This document shows positions 31,386-43,725 of a stretch of DNA of 64,000 bases, piece by piece. The notes beneath the pieces were generated by a model, which saw nothing but the letters and a program-made list of their open reading frames with translations, was not told the origin of the DNA and searched no databases. The position numbers were made by a program, and so were the translations under genes. Each line of letters opens with the position of its first letter. Positions within the stretch are counted from its first letter, which is position 1. Source of the DNA: Wallemia ichthyophaga EXF-994 (lineage: Eukaryota > Basidiomycota > Wallemiomycetes > Wallemiales > Wallemiaceae); contig NW_008806275.1 in assembly GCF_000400465.1 (NCBI RefSeq), positions 620,001-684,000 on the forward strand, in the 5' to 3' direction.

Positions 31386-32124
31386 TATCCTGAAATAAAA
31401 CCTTTGCCACATTATAAACCGTTATTGGAGCGGGAGGTTCTGGCAAAGCAGATGTGAGGCAGCGCGGCGCCCATTTACGAGTTTTTTTTTAAAACAGCAA
31501 TTACGACGCTAGTCAAGAAACGCTCCCAGTAAATTCAGCACTCTCTTTGACTTCTCATGCTCTAAGAAGTATTGATGGACACAGTTTAAACATTTATCGT
31601 TTTAACAATATATTTAGATTTCATCATCATCATCATCAGGCGGCGCGGCGGAAGCGTATGTGCATTTGTGCAGGCGGTTGGGCGTTTCCCCTTGGGCGAC
31701 TGTTTGCATCCGCGAGCACTTTTTTGGGCGGGCTTGACTCCCGCTGCGTCGCGAAGGGAGCGGAGTGCAGTACTGTACGCGGGAATGCGCGTTCGATTAG
31801 GGTGCGAAAATGTGTTTTCTTATGCTATGGCGTCATAGCGCCCCTCCCTCTGTACCTTCACATCATACTTTCGAATCAGAGGTTCGTGCAGAGAAGCCTT
31901 GAATATACCTTGAATTAGAATATTACTACTACTACTCAACAATGTATAGTTAATTTTACTACCAACACTATTTTATTTTGAGGCACCGCTAAGGAGAGTC
32001 CGACGCGCTCTGCTTCTGAAGCGCTTTATTAGCACTCAAGCGTATCACAACACACAACACACAGTACGCACAACTGGTCGTAAACGTAAATGTATCGTGC
32101 GTCGCGTAATCTATAAGCACAGCT
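31386..32124. other. Intergenic region
   Basis: About 740 bp between tRNA-Leu and the FIT-family gene. A (CAT)n run lies near 31622-31636. The 123-codon open stretch at 31547-31918 has no recognisable similarity or coding character; I see no gene. Confidence 0.5.
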
Positions 32125-33125
32125 CTAGTTGATGAGCGAGACTGTGAATATGCTCATGTACCCAGTTACTGGAGGAGTGGTTAGTAAAGTAGCGCCAGTA
32201 CCATCACACTCACATAGCCCGGTGAGCTTCTCGACCGGAGTATGGAAGTACATGCAAGTGACGAGCAGCATCCAGATCCACAGCACGAGCAGCGCAACTG
32301 AGGAATAGACGGCCACTCTGTGTACTGCACTGGCGCCCTTCTGCAGAGGAGCCTTCTCGTTTCTAGCAGAGGCAGAAATAGAATCCGCACCGCTAAAGTG
32401 GGCAAAGCACGGCTTGAGAGTGAGGTAGATGATGTAAGCAGAGAGCATGAGGAGGAAAGTGTGCCCAGAGACGTCATGTCCACCAACCCACTTCGCCGAT
32501 GTGGGTGATGTGGTTGTTGTGGACGCAGATGCAGGAAGCAGCTGGGGATAGCACTCGAGGTGGTTGACAGGGACAAGGAGGGGAGTTGCTGGAGTGCCAC
32601 CCTCGATACCGGCATTGATGTCTTCGATGACGCACTGTGCGCCTGTCATCAGCCACAAACGGTGGAGGAGACCGTCACCGAAGAACCAAGTTGTGCTGTA
32701 AAGTGTGAGTAAGTGTACCATACAAAGCAGACAACGCACAACAAGAACCACGAGCTGGTGGCTGCTACCCAGCGCAAACCACTAACAACGCGCCAACGCT
32801 GACTCGTGCTGCGATCGTCGTTGGGCGCTGTGAGTACCAAAGAGAGAATAGAAACGCTCGTCCATCCCCACGCCTTCTTGACGAAGAGCTTGTTGAAGAC
32901 GTTCTTCCTTGCAGCAAAGTAGGCACCAGATTTGGCGAGAGAGCCGGCAGAGCTAGTATCCTGGAACGTGTCGTAGTAGACGCTGTAAACAGTGCCTAGA
33001 AGTACAACTGCCGTGAGTAGAGATATGAAAAGAAGACTAGACATGGTCGTACGTGTGGAAGAACGACGGCGTGCGGGAGTGTTTATGAGAAATCTAGCGC
33101 CGATGATACCATTCATCGCTGTCAT
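32125..33125 (-). CDS. FIT-family ER membrane protein (Scs3/FITM-like)
   Basis: Multi-pass ER protein of the fat-storage-inducing transmembrane family, which act as acyl-CoA diphosphatases in lipid droplet budding and ER lipid balance. Exons 32740-33125 and 32125-32695 (phase 2, 44-nt intron) give 318 aa. The family hallmarks are present: WFFGDGLLHRLWLMTGAQC, the first catalytic-His motif GGHDVSGHTFLLMLSAYI, and the second His in MYFHTPVEKLTG near the C-terminus. Five to six hydrophobic helices are visible. A basic Arg/Ser N-terminus (TPARRRSSTRT) precedes the first helix. The perilipin-like gene at 50279 belongs to the same lipid droplet theme. Confidence 0.85.
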
Positions 33126-33358
33126 CAATGCCTTTGATTGGACGCGTCGGTTGTATTACAATGCATGAGCTGTATGGAGATGGCAGTGCGGAGTATTCAG
33201 AAGATGCGATGACGCCTCTAAGCCTCTAAACCTTTATGCTTCTACTCGGGATCTGCAGCTGAATTTTCATTTTTACGATATTGAGCACATCAGCGTTATT
33301 TCTCGCTTAGGTCATCTCAGCGCAGTGCTTCTTCCACTGCAACCAACACGACAAGAAA

Positions 33359-35137
<1,779 letters not shown>

Positions 35138-35699
35138 GGTGGTTTTTATAGACAATTTTAGATGTATTACATGCAAGCAGCTTTTCATGTTATTGAATGA
35201 CTGGAATTGGGTTGCTAAAATCAAGCATTCCTTCGTTGAATGAGTATTCCTTTTTGAGTGGGCGGTATTAGCGGGATTTACATTGGCATTAGTGGGATTT
35301 ACTTACCAATCATGAAGGTCTCTACTCACAGAACTTGCAAATCACTCAACCTTCTTTATCAATGGCTGCCCCACCGTCTATTGCCGGTCCGCCGCCAGCT
35401 GAATCTGCCGAGTTTGCCTCTGAAAGTCCAGTTAGCGTCACGCCTAGCGATTCCGCGTGATTCCATCTCTTGCTATCGATCGATGATGATGATGATGAAA
35501 ACTAAATATATTGTTAAGACGATACATGGTTAAACTGCGTCCATCAATAGATAGATAGAAAGAAATCATCATATATAGTCAAGAGTGTTACAGCGATTAA
35601 TAATCTTCGCCTATCTATACTTCTTGTGCATTGATAGATGACGATTGTAGTGACTCAAAGGGATGCGGTTCTTGGCACGTTTGCCGTAAATTGGGAGGT
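35138..35699. other. Spacer, 3' of MET3
   Basis: About 560 bp. Contains short direct repeats (GGCGGTATTAGCGGGATTTAC / GGCATTAGTGGGATTTAC near 35261-35300), a (GAT)n run at 35483-35497 and a GATAGATAGA run near 35549. A 32-codon Pro/Ser/Ala-rich ORF starts at 35363 but has no support. No gene called. Confidence 0.45.
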
Positions 35700-36420
35700 A
35701 ACTACGTGAAGCTACCGGAAGCGCGCGGGTGGGTGCTGAACTGGTTTTTGAAGAACTCATAGAGAGATTTGAGAGCTTCTTTATTTGAAATCATGTATTT
35801 CATCTCTAATCTTAACCCAATCCATATATCCTCCTCCTCAACGATAATCTTGCTTGATCGAACTTGCTACATCTGAAAATCCTGTGTGTGATACAGTCTA
35901 CTTCATTGCACTTGCTGCAAAGTGGTGAGTCAGACAATTTGAATCGGAATCGGTAAGACTTGGCAGTAGGGAATTGGCCTGAGGGGATCTATGTGGCCAC
36001 ACTTCGCGTACCACGGGGAAGCTTGTTGAGCATCCTGGCCGCCTGTGTGAAAGTCATTCTACCCATTGCTCTCTCTGCATCTTTCGACAATGGTCCTGGA
36101 AAACTACGTGCATCTACTCTCAAGAGAGCAGTGTGTCGCTACGGAATGCGGAGAGAGCCGGCTTGAGAATGAAGTCAACAGAGTTCCTGTTTTCGCCGGT
36201 ATCTTTTTTTCCTTCATGGGCTTCTTGATCGGCAAGTTCGTTGCCTTCCACATTCATGTGACCCGGGATCCACATCAGGTACGTAATTCAACCGTATAGC
36301 CGTTGAGCTTGTTCAACAACAAGATAATTCTACTGATAATGTACTGTGAGGCTTTGGACGTCTGTGAGTGCACGATTGCTGCTAAGACCGCCTGGCTGTC
36401 TGTGTATCAGAATAGACGGT
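35700..36420 (-). mobile_element. Relic of a non-LTR (LINE-type) retrotransposon, 3' end of ORF2
   Basis: On the minus strand, broken frames spell the end of a LINE ORF2: an RNase H-like part (YTDSQAVLAAIVHSQ at about 36404, then WIPGHMNVEGNELADQEAHEG at about 36272-36210), followed by the C-terminal zinc-knuckle-like SPLCSKCNEVDCITH..F.C (about 35930-35870) and the terminal helix KEALKSLYEFFKNQFS (about 35785-35735) ending in a stop near 35703. The pieces sit in different frames with stops between them, so it is dead. No upstream RT domain is visible, i.e. a 5'-truncated copy as LINEs usually leave. Confidence 0.75.
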
Positions 36421-36777
36421 AAAATTGCAGAGGTGAAACTTTTGTACCAGTAAGTTTTTATACTACCCATACACGTATGCAGCAATATTATAAGTCAGGT
36501 GGTTCCGATATCTCAGGCTGGGAGGTAGTATTGCATGGCTTTTTATATGAATGTGTTTTTATGTATATATCGGTTAAGAAAGATAAAGGATTACAAATTC
36601 TGTGCTGGCGAGCGCGGAATCGCCGGAGCAAATATTCAAAGGTGGGGAGAGGAGAGTAGGTGAGGTGAAGTCAGGTGAGTAGGGGGAGGGTCAGTATTTG
36701 AGTTGTATGCTTTGCTATTGGGACAAGACGGCTTGCTAAGATTATTAATAGATTTGCTCTGGACAGCAAATATCAGA

Positions 36778-36850
36778 TCTCCGATGGCGCAATTGGCTAG
36801 CGCGTCCGACTGTTAATCGGGAGGTTGGTGGTTCGAGCCCACCTCGGAGA
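36778..36850 (+). tRNA. tRNA-Asn(GTT)
   Basis: 73 nt, cloverleaf complete: acceptor TCTCCGA/TCGGAGA, D arm GCGCAATTGGCTAGCGC, anticodon arm TCCGA-CTGTTAA-TCGGG with anticodon GTT, T arm GGTGGTTCGAGCCCACC. No intron. TTTTT follows at about 36856 as terminator. Confidence 0.95.
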
Positions 36851-37145
36851 GTATATTTTTGCGCGCACTTTTTGATTCGGAGATGCTTCAAGTATTGATC
36901 AGATTCGCCTTGACTTAGGACTTTTTCATTGAATTGAATCTACTGTCGTAAAAAAAAACTAATAATTTTTGCCATCGACATTGTCTGTCTGACATATCGA
37001 TTATGAGAGACAGGAATGCAAGTATCGCACATATAAGTCCAAAAGAACTCTCAAATACCATAAGACACACCCAGATTACACAACTTGATGAACATTTCAT
37101 CATTGAACCTAGACTTTCATCAGCAAGATAACAAATTTTTGATGG

Positions 37146-37884
37146 ATGGTTTCGTCGTTTAATTATCATTACAGTGGGTTTGCTGTGCCACTCTAGGATC
37201 CCTGTTAACAAATTGTCTCTAGACTTCGGCTATCCGTGGCAACATGTGAGTCTGACGATCTTCACTCAAGCATCGCTGAAGGGAGTGGCTGCGTAGGTAA
37301 CTTCAGCACTATGGAGAAAATACCCAAATCCAAACTCATCTCACGTGAAAAGTGTGGACGTACTCAGTCGATCGATAGATGCGAAGACTGGTGATGTGAC
37401 CACTGAGAGACTAATCGGTGTTGAGCAAGCGGCGCCACTTTGGGCGATCAAGGTTGGTTTCCTTGGTTTTTTGATAGCCAAGAAACCAAAATAACACGAT
37501 AAACAGCTCTTCAACTGCAGTTCAACGGCATTCGTGATAGAGAGGCTAACGGTGTCACCTCAACTACAACGAACAACGGCTAGATCGGTTAATCTCTCGC
37601 TTAGTGACTATCTGAAGTGCGATGAGACTATCACATATACTCCTCATCCATCAAATCCCGCACTCGCAACGCTCTTCTCCCAGACAGCTCAATTTACTTC
37701 AGCTGGCACACTGGGGTGGAAAATGGCAGAGAAGAAGCTTGAAGAGCATAGTGTGAGGCGGTTTAGTGAGAATGCAGGACGAGGGCGTGAAGGTGAGTGG
37801 TAATTGGGTTTGAAATTGCGGTAAGCAGCAGGCTAACAAAGCGTAGGATTCGAGTTTATACTTAGAAATTACAACAAGATATAG
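37146..37884 (+). CDS. PRELI/UPS-family mitochondrial lipid-transfer protein
   Basis: Intermembrane-space phospholipid carrier of the Ups1/Ups2/PRELID family, which works with Mdm35. Five exons: 37146-37173, 37223-37245, 37297-37452, 37507-37792 and 37847-37884 give 176 aa. The joins rebuild the signature MVSSFNYHYNFGYPWQHVT, ALWRKYPNP, SVDVLSRSID..TGDVTTERLI, LWAIKLF, RSVNLSLSDYL and ENAGRGREGFEFIL. Every phase matches although the first two exons are 28 and 23 nt. Whether it carries PA (Ups1) or PS (Ups2) cannot be told. It converges on the cytochrome b5-like gene, with 83 bp between stops. Confidence 0.88.
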
Positions 37885-37967
37885 AATTATATTACGCGCG
37901 CTACTACCAGGACACTGCACAGCCACTAGTACTAGTCTAACACTTACCACCACACCAGCCATTCAGT

Positions 37968-38449
37968 TCATTCATCGTCAATCAAAGCATCTTGTACACC
38001 GCGGCCATTTGGCACTAGAAATCCAATTAGACATTCATCCAGCATGTAATCTATGTTGACCCATGCGTGTGTTTTCACTGAGAGCGCCGTCAGCCTGTCT
38101 CAAACCACCTGAGGCACCACCTACTGAACAAATCCGTGCCATCCTTACCAGCGATCCGGAGGACCTCTTTATCGCCACCTGGGTGGAATGGCAAATATCG
38201 CGTCACATTATACACTTTACCGCTAAAGCTACACCAGATTTCATCATCAACACTATCTGGTTTACGACGGTGCAAGGACATCATTTTAGGTGAAATGGGT
38301 ACTGGACAATTCCAATCAACCTGTCTAAGATCTTCTGAGGATGATTTCAATTTTGCCCAATCTAAAGGGCCGAAACCGGGCTGTAGGGCGACTTTCTGAG
38401 CGGGTTTCTGGGTATTTCTGGTGGTTGTTGGCGGTGGCATCAAGCTCAT
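37968..38449 (-). CDS. Cytochrome b5-like heme-binding protein (Irc21/Cyb5-related)
   Basis: Soluble cytochrome b5-fold protein of 144 aa; exons 38125-38449 and 37968-38077 (phase 1, 47-nt intron). The heme-ligand histidines are in YLPFHPGGDKEVLRIAGKDGTDLF and, after the join, HAWVNIDYMLDECLIGFL. A Pro/Thr/Gln-rich N-terminus (about 55 aa) precedes the fold and there is no C-terminal membrane anchor, so it is not classical ER cytochrome b5 but the Irc21-like or oxidoreductase-linked type. Confidence 0.88.
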
Positions 38450-38545
38450 GATGAAGCAGAGTAATTTTACTTATCACTTGAGATAGTGAGTGTCAAACTC
38501 AGACCAATTCTCTTCAAATTCGACAACGAAAGCTAGCGATTGAAA

Positions 38546-39423
38546 ATGGACGACTGGGGTGTGTACGAGGAATTAGCAGACGCTCATGTCTAATCACATC
38601 GTCCAGACGCATCCTCATCCGACGAACAACCACAGCAAGCACCACAGCCAGTCGCTGCAGCTGCACCTGCTCGCAAGGGGAAGTTTGATGACGAAGACGA
38701 AGAAGACAAAGTAGAGGTGAGTTGTAGGCGCTAACGTTTACTTAAACAAACTCACACTAATTTCAGGACAGCTGGGACGCACCTTCAGAGGATGAGAAGG
38801 ACGAGAAGAAATCAGCACCTCCAAAGAAGCCAGCCGCAACAGCAGCACCACCAAAGAAAAAAGGCACACTAAAGGCAAAGCTGGCACAAAAGGAAGACGA
38901 GCGCAAGCAAAGAATGGAGAAGCAGGGTGAGATTGACGATGGCGATGCTATCGATTGGTTGGAGAAGCAGAGAATCGAAAGACAGCAAGCCAAAGAAAAG
39001 GAAATCGAGAGCGATCTTGCTAACGCAGCAGATCTCTTCGCCGGAATGAACGTCTCTCCGTCTACGACTCAAACGCTTAAGAAGAAGCCAACCAAGTTAC
39101 CTGAATTCCAACAGCTGGCTGCTGCCGTACAGGAAGTATACTTTGCTCCATATGTCACCAACCCACAATACTCTCAATTCGTTACAACGCTCGTTAAGAA
39201 CCTCGCAGACACACTCAAGGAAAACGAGATAAAGGGTATGGCTAGCAGACTCAACACACAAGCTGCAGAGAAGGCTCGCGCTAACAAGGCAGCTGCTGCC
39301 AAGAACAAGAAAACCAAACCAAGTCTTGGTGGTGGTCACACAACCACTGGTACTAGACTTGACACTAACATTTACGATGAGGCGCTAGATGATGGTGATG
39401 ATGACGATTTGGAGTTCATGTAG
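38546..39423 (+). CDS. HCR1: Eukaryotic translation initiation factor 3 subunit J (Hcr1)
   Basis: Loosely bound eIF3 subunit that helps eIF3-40S binding and ribosome recycling. Exons 38546-38558 (13 nt, MDDW), 38607-38716 and 38767-39423 give 259 aa. The N-terminus has two copies of a W-D motif (MDDWDASSSDEQ and EDSWDAPSEDEK), as in eIF3j. A lysine-rich segment leads to the helical core QKEDERKQRMEKQ, then LPEFQQLAAAVQEVYFAPY, and the tail DTNIYDEALDDGDDDDLEFM is the standard acidic eIF3j end. Confidence 0.93.
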
Positions 39424-39557
39424 ATGTATATATTTAGAATTTGCGGCATTTGAATTTGAATGAGTGTGTTATGTCTATAATAAATTAGAAATGGAAATAG
39501 CGATTGAGATTGAGTATGAGAGAAATGAGTTTGTCAAAAAAAACATTGAAAATTGTT

Positions 39558-42500
39558 TCAAGTATTGACTACCCAGACAACATTCGCAGGCCTCACGAAT
39601 AACGCTTTGTGAGACTGGTTTGGTGTTTCTTGAACGGGTGGTTCGGAGAAAGCAGACAAGCCAGAAGACTTTCTAAGACCATTGCCGCTGCCATTGCCAT
39701 CACTCCTCTTGTCAATGCGACTTTGTAAGTTGAGGCTTGGGCGTGGCTCCATTGCATTCCACTTCTCTCCTTTGATCTGGAAATGGCTTGTTAGACATAT
39801 CACGAATAGAGACAAAAACACACATCAAAATAGCGCCTATCTTGAAGTATCCCATCGTTCCATCCAGACACCGAATTCAGCTTCTCTTGGGTAATCTCCT
39901 CGGAAGGAATCTCGACGCCGACCCAGGGACCTAATTCATTAGCCAGTGTACCCAAGTATCTGACTAACGCTCTAAATCTAACAAAAGAGCTTGATTTACC
40001 TCTGCGTTTTGGTTTACAAGCAACAATGCAGGGTATACCAATACTCAGAGCGACGCCGTTAGGTTCAACGACTCTCCTTGGCGGTGGAATAGTGGGTGCT
40101 TGTGTGCTTTTCGACGGTGACTTTTGTGTGCTGTTCGATGAAGATCTCTGTGTGCTAATTGTTGGAGATCTTTTTGTTTCACTAGTCGGTGATGGCATGT
40201 CGGGGTGTTCGACAAGTGAAGCCATACTCATCCGAGTCGGAAGTGAGCGTTCAGTGAGCGATAATGAAGGAATACGCGACGGAACACTTTCATTGTCGTC
40301 GTCGTCTGTTTCTATGCCTCCCACAAAGCTCAGACTTTTGAGACTGTTGAGGTTACTCCATCTTTGTGTCGATTTCGGAGAGCTTTTGTCACTATTGGAT
40401 AGTGTTGCACGCGGTGTAGAGTTGACATCTTCTACGATCTCTTCCATCTCACTAAGTGAGGTGGAGTGCGGACGACGTGACTTTTTCTGGGGTGTTTGAA
40501 TGTCACCTATTTGCTCATTTTCCTTTCCTTCGTCTTGCTGCTCGGAGGGAAGTTGGTCTATTCCTTGTAATTCTTCCTTGTCTTCCTCCTCTTCCATCTC
40601 CTTGCCCTCTCTCTGAGGCAAGGCAGCAGACATAGTCCTCGCGTCATTTTTACTGCCTCCCTCAAACTTGGCGGCTAAAGACCTTACACTACTCACCGGT
40701 TGCGACTGAGGGCGGGGGCGGCGATGGGGGCCATCAGCGTTATTCGTCATGGTACCCCCTTTCTTCTCTAGTTTTTCTTTGTTGCTTTTCGGTGTCGAAG
40801 ATTTACGCACGCTTATCGCATGTGTAGGGATAAGACTGGGAGAAGGAGTGCTCATCCGTCTATTGGCAGGTGGGGTGAGTAGACTGGTGTCAGGTTCAGT
40901 ACGCGTGCCGGTACCCATACCGGTGCTATTTCTTTGTCTGTGCTTCTGATTCTGCTCATCACGACTACTGCTTCCGATACTGCCTGCGCCACTCACACCA
41001 CTCGAAAGGGAGTGATTGCGCATGAGTTTGGGTATGTGTGAGCTATTTCTTCCATCGCGAGTACTTTGATTCTGCACGCTTTGGACGCTCTGGCTCCGTC
41101 TGTGGATATCTTCTGGGCTTTTCGGTTGGGTAGTAGAAGAGGACGTGCGGCTTGGTTTGGCGCCGAAGCCGGAGCGTACTGAAGGCGGTGTTGATGGTGA
41201 GTGTGAGTGTGAGTTTGATGTTGAAGATGAGGCTGAACTATACGCTACGGGACGTCTTCCGGGGTATTTGCTAGGAGTATTTTGACTGCTTTGCCTGGTT
41301 TGCGTGGTTGGCGTAGTGCGAGGGGATGAATTGCGCATCGCACTCGCTGTCGATGTACCGTTTGGTGTAGACGTGCTCGCGCTTAGGCTACCGGCGCGAC
41401 GAGGAGGCATCTCGCGCGATACAGCATCTCTAGAAGGACTGGCGCTGACTGAAGCAGTACGAAATGGAGTGGACGTCGTACGTGTGTGCGTGTGAGTGGG
41501 TGTGATAATATTCTTGCTACTACCACCACCAGCCGCATTGCGAATCGTACCTGCTGCACTGCGCAATACACTCGCTCTCAACCCATCACTGTCATCTTTA
41601 CGTCCTGCGTTGACCGGTTTCCTCACCACCCTGCGAGTTGTTTTTGGTGGGGAGGGTGAGGGTGTGTGGGGGGGTGCCTTAGGTTTTTGGGCTGCATTCA
41701 TTTGGGGTGTTTGAGAGGTTTGTTCAAGTAGATCACTAACTGGCAAGTCTAGTTCTGTTGTTTGGTGTGTGACTCACTTGTTAGCCATCCACTCTCACCA
41801 AAAACGCTCTCACTCACCTATGCTCAGCTCATCGAGTGCCCAGTCATCAAGCAAACCAAATCCACCTGCGGGATGCACATTCGAGAGCTTGACGTTCATC
41901 CACCTATTCCTCAACACTCCCAGAATCCTCTTGCGCTCCTCTTCGCACGTCTCGCGCGTGCTAGGCGTCAAGCATCTTCCGCCGTCCTGCTGGTGCTGTT
42001 GGTGCTCGTGCTCGTGCTCAATTTCCTCCGATCTGCGCAGCACTTTTTGAGTAAAGAGCTGGTAAACCAAGGCGCAATTATCGTCGTTGAGTATCTCCAC
42101 AATAAGTTCGAGCAAGTGATCGAACGAGTCAGTAGAGAAGCCGACGCCGCGGACGAGGTCCCAGAACGACGGTGAGTCGAGAACGCCGGCGAGATGTTCG
42201 CTCAGCACGCACTTGATCTGAGCATCGACTGCGTCAAGCATGCTGTGCAACTCATTCACCCATCCGCTATAACGCATCTCATTAGCAAGACGCTCTCTGG
42301 CACAAGCCACGCCACGCATTGTGCTAATCAGCGTCAAAGCCCCAACACCCTCGTTGACACCCTGCACTAACTTTCGACGCGTCACAAGAGGCAGCTCCGC
42401 TACATCCCTGTTCCACATATCTCCGAAGGCTTTGGTGCATACTTGGATAGCTGAAGCTTCCAAATCGGGCTCGTTCGTCGTTTCTCTCACTGCAAAGGCG

Positions 42501-43538
42501 AGGATGCGGGGTATACGAGAGAGACATTGTCGGTAGTTGGGTGTTTTGTGCGCAAACCTAAAGTAGCTGGCCATCTCGGCTATCCTGGCTACAATCTGCT
42601 CCTTGAGTGGCTGGACATCGAGATATTCGGCCGCATCGTACACCTCGAAAGCAGTACCGAGGTCGAGGGTGCGATTGGAAAAAACGACCGTTCCAGCGTA
42701 AAGATAACCCAACGCAAAATGGAGAGAAGCAGGGGTAAATGGTGGTTGGTGGAGAGTAATTGTGCGCGGTGCTCGTGCGTCCGCGTTTGCGTTTTGAACG
42801 GATTCGAAAAAGCCACTGCTGGTGGAGAGAATGTTGGCAAAGTAAGTAGACCGCGAGGCGAGGATGGCTCTATGGGCAGAGAAGGTTGCGTCTATTTCGT
42901 CATTGTCTTGTTCGTCAGTGTCAGTGTCTGTGTGAGCGTGTGCGTCCGTAGCCTGGTCGCGATCATCACCAACGAGTATAATCTTGACGTCTGAAAAGAG
43001 AGTGGATCTCCACATGTACACCAAATCAAAGCGCATCTTCTGCCGACGTTCGTCGGTGCTTTGTGTATCGACGAGTGGCTGGTCGAATAAAAAATCAAAG
43101 CTGTCTCCATCGTCTGCCGTGTATAGGAATTTGAGTGCAGATGAGAGGATAGCAGGGGATGTTGATTGTGGGAGAGTGAGTGTGTTGCACGCTGGATTTG
43201 GCGACGGAGATGGAGATGGAGATGGAGATGGAGAGATGGTCGTGTTATTTGAAAATTCGTTTGCAACGCCTCCAAGCCGTGGTAGATACTTGCTCAAGAA
43301 TTGGCTTGGGGCACGGGCGTATAAGATTGCTACAGGGTCGTGTAAATATAAATATTAATATTAATACACACTCACCCTTATGCGCATACACCAGTTCATC
43401 CTCACCGCCGTCCTGTTTCCAGCTTATATCGCTGTATCTCGATTGGGCGTTGGAGAATAAATCAGCGAGATCACTGAGCCAGGCTTCTTCCGACTGGCGC
43501 TCGCTGTCCCTTGCTTTGCTCTGCCAGTTGACTGACAT
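39558..43538 (-). CDS. BTB/POZ protein with C-terminal CAP-Gly domain (fusion architecture)
   Basis: Four exons, 43376-43538, 41818-43329, 39824-41754 and 39558-39776, join in phases 1, 1 and 0 to give 1274 aa. N-terminal BTB features: DELVYAHKAILYARAPSQF across the first join, then TFSAHRAILASRSTYFANIL and LHFALGYLYAGTVVF for a second BTB unit, followed by a BACK-like helical region to about residue 555. The large third exon encodes a Ser/Thr/Pro/Arg-rich disordered linker of about 500 residues, then a CAP-Gly domain: GIPCIVACKPKRRG, FRALVRYLG, GPWVGVEI, GWNDGILQDRRYFD and KALFVRPANVVWV. CAP-Gly domains bind EEY/F tails on microtubule proteins. No ATG exists at the head of the third exon, and the 63-nt intron is ideal, so I read one gene rather than two. 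Confidence 0.78.
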
Positions 43539-43725
43539 GATGGTTGTTTGGCTGAGAGAGCTGAGAGGCAAGCAAACAGACAAACAAAGACAGCGGGTAT
43601 TATTGGACATCAAGTGAACATTATCTAAACTCAGGGCATCGCTATTACATCAAATGCATTTGCCCCTTAAAACTAAAACAAATTGAAACAGATGAGATAA
43701 CGTGTGGTAAAATATTCCAAGGCTT

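Noticed and set aside
31547-31918. Open frame with a His run after tRNA-Leu
   Set aside because: The His run is a CAT microsatellite and the rest has no coding character.
35611-35760. 49-codon ORF on the minus strand with a basic, conserved-looking end (SYLPIYGKRAKNRIPLSHY)
   Set aside because: It overlaps in another frame the terminal part of the LINE relic, and I know no matching family; it may be the element's 3' tail. Could be revisited with a homology search.
36915-37211. 98-codon minus-strand open frame overlapping the PRELI gene start
   Set aside because: Shadow of non-coding DNA and of the first exons of the PRELI-family gene on the other strand.
41746-41800. Separate start for the CAP-Gly gene at 41790 (ATGGCTAACAA)
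   Set aside because: Every splice from that ATG into the following exon leads to a stop within a few codons.
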